The position numbers and the translations under genes were made by a program. A stretch of 64,000 nucleotides of DNA from Eunapius fragilis (lineage: Eukaryota > Porifera > Demospongiae > Spongillida > Spongillidae): contig OY811972.1 in NCBI GenBank assembly GCA_963681505.1, positions 9,194,775-9,258,774 on the forward strand, written 5' to 3'. Below, piece after piece: positions 1 to 12,000 of this stretch. The first letter of the stretch is position 1; every line of letters starts with the position of its first letter. The notes under the pieces were generated by a model. It was not told the DNA's origin, did not search any database, and was given only the letters and a program-made list of their open reading frames with translations.

Positions 1-18
1 CAGTGCAGTTGCATTGCT
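1..18 (-). CDS. Gene 1 ankyrin exon, cut by window edge
   Basis: After a CTTACCAG acceptor the minus strand reads SNATAL, the start of a 102-nt class ankyrin exon. The rest lies outside the window. Confidence 0.55.
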
Positions 19-3000
19 CTGGTAAGAAGAAAAAGAACAAATGTATCCAGACTACAAACCAAGGAAGAAATGTTTTCACTGTCCATCACAATCTCTCCAT
101 GCAGCCTCCTATACTCTTCAATCCACTAGCCATGTCTGTTCTGATAGCTTTCATGAGATGTTGGATCTTTATTTAATCCAATGTTCACGCAATGATCGAT
201 TAGTGGGCAGTAATGGCAAATTGTTTTATGTTGGCCCATGTGTATAAACTACAGAAATGCCATCTTTAGTTATTACATGTAAGGCAACAAATTGATGGTC
301 CTTCCAGTACCTATGCTTGATCCACATAACTAATGAATATTACTATTGGCGGCCCGCCCCTGCCATCCCAGCTCCTATAAATAAATTTAACTGTAGGATT
401 ACTGCATGTAGTTAAAATAGCTAATAACACTCATCTGTGAGTACAAATAGTGACTATCAAGTGACTATGATTGATATTGCCACTCCCCGTTTGGCGCCTG
501 TCGTGGGGTTGGCCCCTCCCTTTGGTCAGCGGTGGGGCCACATATGATTACACCAATAAATTGTTACAAGCGTCACTGGCAATGATAGAAAAACACCTAC
601 ATGTACATGAACACATGTGTATATTTAGCATGCATCAATTATCTTTAACAACAGATGAATGAGATACAAATGTAATGTACATGTACATGTAACACTTACA
701 ACAGATCTTGCAATATTGATATCAGCACCAGCTCCCAACAAGGTCTGTACTACATCATGATGACCCTGCTGACTTGCGATAAACAGAGGAGTTGTATTGT
801 CCTGGTAAGGAGAGAAGGAACAAAGGCATCACAGATGCACATAAGAAGGGAGAACAGTTTGAAAGTGAATATGAAGAAGAGAAGTGAATAAGTGAAGTAC
901 AGAGGGAGAAGGTGCATGTTGGGAGGGTGTAGAAATGACAACATCATCAGATTAATTTGTATATGCATATTGTTAGTTTGAATGTCCATGTACATGTACA
1001 TGTACTTGTACCTCAAACCTCACAAGAAGGATTACATACATGTGTAGGATTACAAATACATTACCATGCAGTCAGAAAAACGTTTCTGTAACTTAGCGCA
1101 GTTTTAACTAATGTAGCATAGCATCATGGCATAATACCGTAGCTACGAGTACTTAGTACCAAGTTCGCTCTGCTACTATGTGTAGTAGTTGCATTAAAAC
1201 ATGCGTCATCATTGTAACATGTACATGTAGCTGATGGGTGTAGGGTGATATGATGGCATTCTAATTCCTTCAATTGCCAAACTGAAAGTATATGTAACAA
1301 GTACATTGCATTGACATTTAATGAGTATGCCAGAAGATGGGACACCTTCAGTCAGTATGCCTAAAGAAGAACAAGGAAGATGGGGGGTCTGTCAAGATCA
1401 TCTCTAAGCGTGCAATGAGAAGAGTAAAGATCATCAACTCCACTGGGACAGTCTGTAGGGTTAATGGACAGCAATTCACATACAAAGTTGACACTGGTGC
1501 TGGGGATAACTTCTGCTCTAAGGATATTGGGAACAAACGTGGAGAACCTGCACTCACAAAAGTCTCCAGTCACTGTCAAGTGGCTAATGGGCAACTTCTC
1601 CCAATCACCGACATTCCAAACCTCATGGTGGCGCATAAACTATAGAAATGCCGTTTTTAGTGATTAAGGCAATGAATTGATGGCCCTTCATGTTATGGTG
1701 CCTGCTAGCTAATAACTAATACATTGTACCTTCAGAATTGGTCACCACACATGTACATGTTTCAGTGGTCTAAAGCTACAGGTGTTTAATGTGCACACCA
1801 TGTGTTGTTCATTTTAACTGTAATGAGATTGATCCTTAGCTCTGGAAGAGCACCTTTATGTGTGAGCAGGATACATGTACATGTATCAAGGTTTTTTATT
1901 GCTATGTACATGTACTGATAAGTTATTACAAAGGATGAGTGGTGTATCTACACCCCACACCATCTATCTGCTTTGATGCCACCACCTCTTCAGTTCCCTC
2001 CACTGATTATTTGAACACACTCCTCATATATTGCTTATCTAACCAACAGCACAAGTATCAATTCTCTTCATATTTTATAAATCAACAGGTAAAGTACAGA
2101 GTGTGGATGGAAAACATGTGTACAAGCTGCTCTTGTTCTAAACATACATGTAGTTTAAAAGCTATATTCCTACACATCAAGGGTTGTGATAACCTGTGCT
2201 TGGTTGGTACACTTTTATCAATCCCCTGCCCCTTAACTGAGATAAATTTGGGGCTCTTTACATTAAGGTATGCCATAAAACTTTCTATGGGCAGATGTTG
2301 TGAATTCTAATTGGGTGATGGCTGACCAGCGTCCATCAAAGGGTGGTAGAGACAGCATGTACAGTTTTGGGTGGATGTGCTATGTGCCCCAGAGTGGATC
2401 GTTGATTTAATACGGGAAGGGTATGTGATACCATTCTACTTCAAACCTATGGCGTATACAAGGACAATTCAGCAGTCGACGTGGGTGAACACAGGATTTG
2501 TGGACCTTGATGTTGCTGAGCTGCTCAGTGGGGGTTACGTCCAGTCAGTAAGTGCTAGACCGTATATTTGCAGCCCGCTGTCAGAAGAAGCGCTTGGTGC
2601 TTAACCTCCGTCATGTGAACCGGTTAGTACGGAAACAGAAATTTAAGTAGGAAGACTTGCGCATTGCCATGATGCTTTTCAGATCAGGTGAGTATATGAT
2701 TTAAAGTAGGGTTACCACCATGTTCAGGTGGTTGAGGCGCATTGTAAGTACTTGGGTTTTGATGGACCATATGTGTTCTCTAAACTTATGCGACCCTTGG
2801 TTAAGCTATGGTGATCTAAGGGATTAAAAGCAGTGATGTACCTGGACAATGGCATATGTGCAGTTAAAGGTAAGATAGAGGCCAAAAAGGCCAGTGCATG
2901 GGTGAGGGATGCTCTTGAATGTGCGGGTTTGGTTGTGCATGAGGGAAAGTCAGTTTGGTTCCCATCACTTAGTACCGCGTGGTTGGGATTCAATGCAGAC

Positions 3001-6000
3001 CTGGAACGGGGCTGTGTTTCAGTTCAGAAGCTAAGTTGGCAGCATTCCGTGCCATGTTACAGATCACTGGGGTAGCCACACATCTGAATGCAGGGTTTAT
3101 TGCTAGTTTGGTTGGCAAGATTATTTCCATGGGGTTGGCTTTGGGGCCAATGTCTAGGATAATGACTAGGAATTTGTACGTCTTGCTGTGGTCCAGACAT
3201 GCATGGTGTGAGCACTTAGAGATCAACCGAGGTGTGTGTTATGTGATATGGGACTGTGGGGATTACCACAGTTTCGTGCAGCGTTGATTTTATGTGTTTG
3301 CTCTTGTTCTAAACATACATGTAGTTTAAAAGCTTTATTCCTACACACCAAGGGTTGTGATAACCTGTGCTTGGTTGGTACACTTTTATCAATTACTGCC
3401 CCTCAACTGAGATAAATTTGGGGCTCTTTACATTAAGGTATGCTATAAAACTTTCTATGGGCAGATGTTGGGAATTCCAATTGGGTGATGGCTGACCAGC
3501 GTCCATCAAAAGGTGGTAGAGACAGCATGTACAGTTTTGGGTGGATGTGCTATGTGCCCCAGAGTGGATCGTTGATTTAATACGGGAAGGGTATGTGATA
3601 CCGTTCTACTCCAAACCAACGGCGTATACAAGGACAAATCAGCAGTCGACGTGGGTGAACACATGATTTGTGGACCTTGCTGTTGCTGAGCTGCTCAGTG
3701 GGGGTTACGTCCAGACAGTAAGTGCTAGACCGTATATTTGCAGCCCGCTGTCAGAAGAAGCACTTGGTGCTTAACCTGCGTCATGCGAACCAGTTAGGAC
3801 GGTGGAGGCACATCGTAAGAACTTGGGTTTTGATGGACCATACATAAATGTGTTCATTAAACTTATGCAACCCTTGGTTTAGTTGTGGCGATCTAAGGGG
3901 TTAAAAGCAGTGATGTACATGTACCTGGACAATGGCATATGTGCAGTTAAAGGTAAGATAGAGGCCAAAAAGGCCAGTACATGGGTGAGGGATGCTCTTG
4001 AATGTGCGGGTTTGGTTGTGCATGAGGGTAAGTCAGTTTGGTTCCCGTCACTTAGAACAGCGTGGTTGGGATTCGATGCAGACCTGGAATGGGGCTGTGT
4101 TTTGGTTCCAGGAGCTAAGTTGGCAGCGTTGCGTGCCATGTTGCAGATCACTGGGGTAGCCACACATCTGAATGCACGGTTCATTTAAGTTTGTACATGT
4201 ACGTCTTGCTGTGGTCCAGACATGCATGATGTGAGCACTTAGAGATCAACCGTGGTGTGCAGCGGGAGTTAGAGTTAAGAAATCCACCTGGCACTCTCAA
4301 CTCCAACATCTGGGTGAGTCTGTTGAGTCACAAGCTGCAACAGACGAGGCAGTGCAAGCACTGGTGCCTGGCTGCATCAGGTGGCTGGTTTGCCATCAGT
4401 GGGGGATGCACCATTAGTGCAGGTGACACTGGCAGGGCTCAGGAGTGAGTTGGTGTGGCCAAAGATGTGCAAGGAGCCTGTCACTGCAGATATGTTAAGG
4501 GCAATGGTAGACTTGGTGGGGCAGGAACCATCATTGTCTGATGTAAGACTGTTAGTAGTATGCCAGGTGGCATTTGCTGGTTTTATGCATTGTGATGAGT
4601 TGTTACCATTCCAGCCTATTGGAGTATTGGTCTGTGTGCTGTGTACCATTCCAGTCTATTGGAGTATTGGTCTGTGTGCTGTGTACCATTCCAGCCTATT
4701 GGAGTATTGGTCTGTGTGCTGTGTACCATTCCAGCCTATTGGAGTATTGGTCTGTGTGCTGTGTACCATTCCAGCCTATTGGAGTATTGGTCTGTGTGCT
4801 GTGTACCATTCCAGCCTATTGGAGTATTGGTCTGTGTGCTGTGTACCATTCCAGTCTATTGGAGTATTGGTCTGTGTGCTGTGTACCATTCCAGCCTATT
4901 GGAGTATTGGTCTGTGTGCTGTGTACCATTCCAGCCTATTGGAGTATTGGTCTGTGTGCTGTGTACCATTCCAGCCTATTGGAGTATTGGTCTGTGTGCT
5001 GTGTACCATTCCAGTCTATTGGAGTATTGGTCTGTGTGCTGTGTACCATTCCAGCCTATTGGAGTATTGGTCTGTGTGCTGTGTACCATTCCAGCCTATT
5101 GGAGTATTGGTCTGTGTGCTGTGTACCATTCCAGCCTATTGTGTCTTATTAAGATGGCGCGCACAGGATAGGCTACACCAATGGTGATGTGATAAGGAAC
5201 TGTGAGGATACCATGTAAGGCATGTGGAGGGAGTATACAACTTCTATGCTGCATGATCATTTCACCATGTCACTTTATTCATATGGTCAAACAATATCCT
5301 AATCCCAGCGGTCATGGAAGCTAATAAAAAGTGATGCAGCCAACGAATAATAAACGATGCAGCCACAGTTAGGGAGAAGGGAGGGGGGAGGAGGAGGGGG
5401 ATGTTCCCACATTGGGGTATGGGATTTTGCCCAGAACAATCTATTTCCCTATACAGATGGGTTTTGGTCATTGTCCCACCACTCAACAACATCATTCATC
5501 ACCTCCATATGCTCATCTGACTTTGGACATTTCATTGAAATAGAAATTACATCTTGAACACTTGTACATGTGGCATAAAGTATAAAATAAGAGACCACTG
5601 ATGTGCAATGTGGGATAAAAATATCAGCCACTAAGAAGGCACATGGTTATGTAACTGTAAATGCTATGTTATGATTTTTACATGTTGTAATTTCCCCGAA
5701 ACGTTTTATTCTAAATCACCAGTACAGTTCTACATGTAAATCATGTTAAAGTACCAGTACAGGCTGACCACTGCATTGTAAATGGAGCAGATCATTTCAT
5801 ACCAACCTTATCAGCCTGATTGATATCAGCTCCTGCTTCAATGAGTTTCTTTACTACTTGAAGGTGTCCATTGAAACTTGCTATCAACAATGGACTCCGA
5901 CCGTCCTAATACAAGAGTGATCAATGTAAATTACCAGTCCGTTGCGTTTTACAAGTAATAGTTGTGCAAGTACATCTACGTACATCTACACATAGTTCAA

Positions 6001-9000
6001 TTTAAGTCCTAACAAATGATTGTGCATGCTACAGTTCATAATGTGTGCAGATAGTGGACCGTCTCCTCTGATGACTGACCTGGTTAGTCAGCTGTTGACT
6101 GACCTGGTTAGTCAGCTGAAGCAAATTTGCCAAACAATGTCTGGCTGACACAACTAAATGCATAAATTCGTTAACTACGTCAAATTGATTTGTACATGTG
6201 TACATGTAAATTGCTGTGAATGAACAAATTGTGTTGTTAAGTGGTCTAAGTGGTTTGTGGTATATTAGGAAGCTCTTGCCATTGATACTACGCAATGCAC
6301 TAAAAGATCTTACTTGCATGTGGCATTTATGGCTGGCATAGACTATCAAAGAAACACTTGTGGCATAAATAAACCTCAGTGTTGATAGCTGTTGTATGAT
6401 AGTTATGTAACACAATTACCACCACTTAGTAATAAAAGCAGAGTTAAAAAATAAATATGGCTGCCACATCATCAAACAAATGTGGTTCTCAGGGGTTATC
6501 TATACACTGAAATTTTATTTTTATCAACACAAACACGAGATATTAGTCTTCCCTTGATGTTTAAAACTTCCATATAAATCCGAATTATGAAATCAGCACC
6601 TTAGTATTTAACCCTTTCACCACCCACAAAAATGATCATTAATGATGGGCTCCAATTAAGTTAGATGTCAATAATATCTGTATCAGACAAAAAAGGTATC
6701 AAGTTTAACTTTATTAATTATTCAGGACAGCATATTTCGTACTAAATGGTAAAAGCAACATTCATCCAAAGACAAACAAATATGAGTAAATGCATCATGA
6801 TCTGAAGATGTGAAGCACGCTCCCATACAAAGTCATAGTGGGAAATGGGAAGGGTATGTGATACCGTTCTACTCCAAACCTACGACGTATACAAGGACAA
6901 ATCAGCAGTCGACGTGGGTGAACACATGATTTGTGGACCTTGCTGTTGCTGAGCTGCTCAGTGGGGGTTACGTCCAGACAGTAAGTGCTAGACCGTATAT
7001 TTGCAGCCCACTGTCAGAAGAAGCGCTTGGTGCTTAACCTGCGTCATGTGAACCAGTTAGTACGGAAACAGAAATTTAAGTATGAAGACTTGCGTATTGC
7101 CATGATGCTTTTCAGATCAGGTGAGTATATGATTTAAAGTTGGGTTACCACCATGTGGAGGTGGTGGAGGCTCATCAAAGTACTTGGATTTTGATGGACC
7201 ATATGTGTTCTCTAAACTTATGCGACCCTTGGTTAAGCTATGGCGATCTAAGGGGTTAAAAGCAGTGATGTACCTGGACAATGGCATATGTGCAGTTAAA
7301 GGTAAGATAGAGGCCAAAAAGGCCAGTGCATGGGTGAGGGATGCTCTTGAATGTGCGGGTTTGGTTGTGCATGAGGGAAAGTAGGTTTGGTTCCCATCAC
7401 TTAGCACAGCGTGGTTGGGATTTGATGCAGACCTGGAACGGGGCTGTGTTTCAGTTCAGAAGCTAAGTTGGCAGCATTGCGTGCCATGTTGCAGATCACT
7501 GGGGTAGCCACACATCTGAATGCAGGGTTTATTGCTAGTTTGGTTGGCAAGATTATTTCCATGGGGCTGGCTTTGGGGCCAATGTCTAGGATTATGACTA
7601 AGAGTTTGTACGTCTTGCTGTGGTCCAGACATGCATGGTGTGAGCACTTAGAGATCAACCGAGGTGTGCAGTGGGAGTTAGAGTTTTGGAGATCATCTAG
7701 TTGTGTGGCCCAATATAATGCCCAGCCTATATGGCTTAGCCCTTCAGCCGTTAGGTTGGTGTATTCAAATGTGAGTGATACTGGCTATTGGGGGTGTACA
7801 GTGGAGCACGGCTTGCATGTTGCACAGGGTAGTTGGTTGCCAGGAGAAGCAGCCCAGAGTTCTACGTGGAGGGAATTGGTGGTGGTGCTTAGGGTACTGG
7901 ACTCCATTGCACACAAGCTGTGTAATATGAGAGTACTGGTGGGTAGTCAACAGCCACACTTGCAAACAGAATTGTTAAAGATTGTTATATTACATGGTAA
8001 TGTCAGACTGTTAGTAGTAAGCCAGTGAGTGTGAGGAGGTGTAGTGTATCTGGTCAGGGCCGCCAAGAGCCAGCCCGGGCCCAAGGCAAATTTTTTCTTG
8101 GGGGGCCGTAGCCTAATGAATCTCATCAAACTCATTAAACCTTTAAACGTAATCACTTACATCAAACCAGAGGCGGATCCAGGGGGGGGGGGGGGGGGGT
8201 TGAGGGCTGCAACCCCCCCTTTCGTATAAGGCACCGCCCCTTTTCCTGCTAAACAGCTCCCCCCCCCCCTGCTTTTTGTATCGGGCCTGAAGCACCGGAC
8301 AGCACCCCCCCCCCCCCCCCCCCACGCTTTTTGTATCGGGCCTAAAGTGGACAGCACCCCCCCCCCCCCCGCCGCATTTCGCATCGCGGGTCTCTTTTGG
8401 AAAATCCTGTATCCGCCCCTGCAAACCCATGTTGTTTTAGCGTATTCTGCTCTTTGACCCCTTCAGCACGCATTGCCTTTTCCCTTCTTTTCTGGGCGCC
8501 TGATTTGTGATGGTAGACCATTCTTGCCGCTCGTTAAACAGAAAGTGTAAACCAAGACGCTGATTGGTTACAAGCCCCGAAACTAATTAGCAACTAAGCC
8601 ACTCATTATCGACCAGGCCTGAGGGGGCATGCCTAGTGACTAGCAAGACAGATCAGTACAGGGAGGGTTCCTCCCTGGTAGTTGATCGTACAGGGACACC
8701 TACATACCTGGTAGCCATGATGGAGAGATATTTCAGCATGGGTGGTTCGTGTACACAAGAGCATGGCAAAGTGTTTTGGACAAAAGATGGGCAGTGATTG
8801 TGTAAATCGGGGGGAGGGGGGGGGGGGATCAGCTACACAAGACTTAGGGAGTTGCTACTAGAGAAGACAGAACAGTTGGGTATGGACCCAAGTGTATTTG
8901 GTATGCATAGTCTGTGGGCAGGTGGTGCCACTGCTGCAGTGAGGGCTGGTGTAGCAAATCACTTATTCAAGAGGCATGGCCACTGGACCCTAACCCTAAC

Positions 9001-12000
9001 CCTGCCAACTGGTCAGCCCGTTCTTTGTTTGTCTATTGTGTCTTATTAAGATGGTGTGCACAAGTGACACTACACCTATGGTTATGTGATATGGGACTGT
9101 GGGGGATACCATGGGAGGTATGTGGCGGGAGATACACTTTCCTGTCATTTGAAAGTATTGAATTAGACAGCAAATATGCTCCCGCCTAAATAGGGCCGGT
9201 ATTCATGGTAATGAGCGGGTATATTGAATGGTGGGATTGTGCTTGGTTATTGGTGGGGGACAGGCTACCACTGCCCACCCCAACTCAGACACCTTAATCA
9301 GTTTCTGGCGCTGGGCTATCAGTCTCTTCGTTCAGCGCCTCCTTCACGCCCTCCAGAGCAGCTTTCCCTGGACCATCCACCACGCCCCGCTCTGCCTTGG
9401 CGAGTTGCAGCCCTGCCTCCACAATCCTCACCTAGCACTGCCGCGTTGAAGGAGTACTGCTCCTTGTGACCAAACTGGAAAGCCCGCTCGCTCCTTAACG
9501 CTGGCTGTGTCCTCCAGGCGCTGGCAGTGCAGGTATACATGTATGCAGTCGCTGGAGACTGCTTGGTCAGTCTAAGCGTTTGTGCACGCAACGTATTAGA
9601 CACCACCAAATATTTTGAATCGCGAAGAAGTGCGAGCAGAGGGCCGTGACGCTCTAGAGTTGGTGCTGGCGGTGATTAATACGTCGCAGGCGGAGCTTCG
9701 CGAGTTGAGGGATGAAGTGCGAGGGGCTCAGGAGGACACAGCCGTGAAGTTGGCCACGTTAAGGAGCGAGCGGGCTTTCCAGTTTCGGAAGAAGGGTCAT
9801 AAGGAGCAGTACTCCTTCAACGCGGCAGTGCGAGGGAGGATTGTGGAGGCAGGGCTGCAACTCGATGGAGATGGAGCTAAGTGTTAGAGGACATTGTAGG
9901 TGTCCTAACGTGCACACCATGTGCTGTTCATTTTAACTGTTATGAGATTGTCCCTTAGCTCTGGAAGAGCACTTTTATGTGTGAGCAGGATACATGTAGC
10001 AAGGTTTTTTATTACTATGTACTGACAAGGTATTACAAAGGATGAGTGGTGTATCTACACCCCACACCATCTATCTGCTTTGATGCCACCAGTCTTGTGA
10101 GGGAACCACCTGCAGTGGCATCATCTGCCTATACACTATGCACTTGGGCCCAACACACCTGAACACTTCTTTAATCTCGATAGCACACTTTTGTGTACAC
10201 ACGTATGTGTTGTAGGGGGGAGGGGGTGGGTAGTAATTATATTAATGGTACATGTAGCCCTCTGCCACTGCATCCTTATAACATCCCTCCATACCCTCAT
10301 TAGTCCATATACATCTCTCCACAACTAAACATCACTTACATTAGATGTTGCTATATTCACATCAGCACCAGCTCCCAACAAGGTCTGTACTACATCATGA
10401 TGACCCTCCTGACTTGCCACATTCAGTGGAGTTGTATTGTCCTGGTAAGGAAAGAAGGAACAAAGGCATCACAGATGCACATACATGTAAGAAGGGAGAA
10501 CACAACAACTTTAACTGATTATTTGAACACACTCCTCATACATTGCTTATCTAACCAAGAGCACAGGTATCAATTCTCTTTATAAATCTACAGGTAAAGT
10601 ACAGAGTGTGGATGGAGAACATGTATACAAGCTGCTCTTGTTCTAAACATACATGTAGCTTAAAAGCTTTATTCCTACACATCAAGGGTTGTGATAACCT
10701 GTGCTTGGTTGGTACACTTTTATCAATCACCTGCCCCTTAACTGAGATAAATTTGGGGCTCTTTACATTGAGGTATGCCATAAAACTTTCTACAATGAGC
10801 AGATGTTGGGAATTCCAATTGGGTGATGGCTGACCAGCGTCCATCAAAGGGTGGTAGAGACAGCATGTACAGTTTTGGGTGGATGTGCTATGTGCCCCAG
10901 AGTGGATCGTTGATTTAATACAGGAAGGGTATGTGATCCTGTTCTACGCTGAACCGACAAGAGTTAGACCATATTTGCAGCCCGCTATTGCCATGATGCT
11001 TTTCAGATCAGGTGAGTATATGATTTAAAGTCGGGTTACCACCATCATGTGGAGGTGGTGGAGGTGCATCAAAGTACTTGGGTTTTGATGGAAAGTATTA
11101 TCAGTTCTCAGTGCTGCCTTTTGGTTTGTCATCAGCACCATACATGTATGTGTTCTCTAAACTAATGCAACCGTTGGTTAAGTTTAGCAATCTAAGGGTT
11201 TAAAAGTAGTGATGTATCTGGACGATGGCATATGACTTATATGTACACGTAAGTCCTATTGAATCATTAACATCAGCCCCTGCCTATACACTATGCACTT
11301 GGGCCTGACACACCTGAGTAACATGCACACTTCTTTAATCTCAATAGCACACCCTTTGTGTACATGTATGTGTTGTGGGGGGGGGAGGGGGTGGGGAGCA
11401 ATTTCATAAATTTTATTAATGGTACATGTAGCCTCTTTTACTGTATCCATAACATACCCCTCCATACCCTCACATCACTTACATCAGATGTTGCTACATT
11501 CACTCCAGCACCAGCTCCCAACAAGGTCTGTACTACATCATGATGACCATTCTCACTTGCCACATTCAGTGGAGTTGCATTGTTCTGATAAGGAGAGAAG
11601 GAACAAAGGCATCACAGATGCACATAAGAAGGGAGAACAGTTTGAAAGTGAATATGAAGAAGAGAAGTGAATGATAGAAGTACAGAGGGAGAAGGTGCAT
11701 ATTGTGAGGGTGTAGAAATGACAACATCACCAGATCAATTTGTATATGATGTGTTGCAGCAAGTACTCTGTACAGATGTTGGTACACATGGTTTGTGGTA
11801 TTAGGGTAAGGACTGAGGTCATGGGCCTTAACCCACCATGGTCTACATGTACATGTACATGTAGACTGATAGGGTAATTCATAATATTCAACACCTGCCA
11901 GCTGAGGGGGAGTGGAAGTTTACATGAACATGGAAAGTACACTTCTATAATCTCGATAGCACACCTTTTGTGTACATGTATGTGATGAGGGGGGGGGGGG

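Noticed and set aside
471..545. GC-rich stretch considered as a tRNA or other structured RNA
   Set aside because: I could not fold a cloverleaf or find A and B boxes. No tRNA or rRNA was recognised anywhere in the window.
1124..1345. 73-codon minus-strand frame
   Set aside because: No domain, no splice context with the ankyrin exons, and composition like the flanking intron.
4604..5139. CRISPR-like regular spacing
   Set aside because: There are no unique spacers; whole 40-bp monomers repeat back to back. Eukaryotic satellite.
4381..5187. Long repetitive open frames (up to 268 codons) on the plus strand
   Set aside because: They are produced by the 40-bp satellite, whose 120-nt super-period leaves all three frames open; the protein is a direct read of the satellite.
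8987..9003. CCCTAACCCTAACCC telomere-like sequence
   Set aside because: Only about two and a half units, inside recombinase debris. Too short to call an interstitial telomere.
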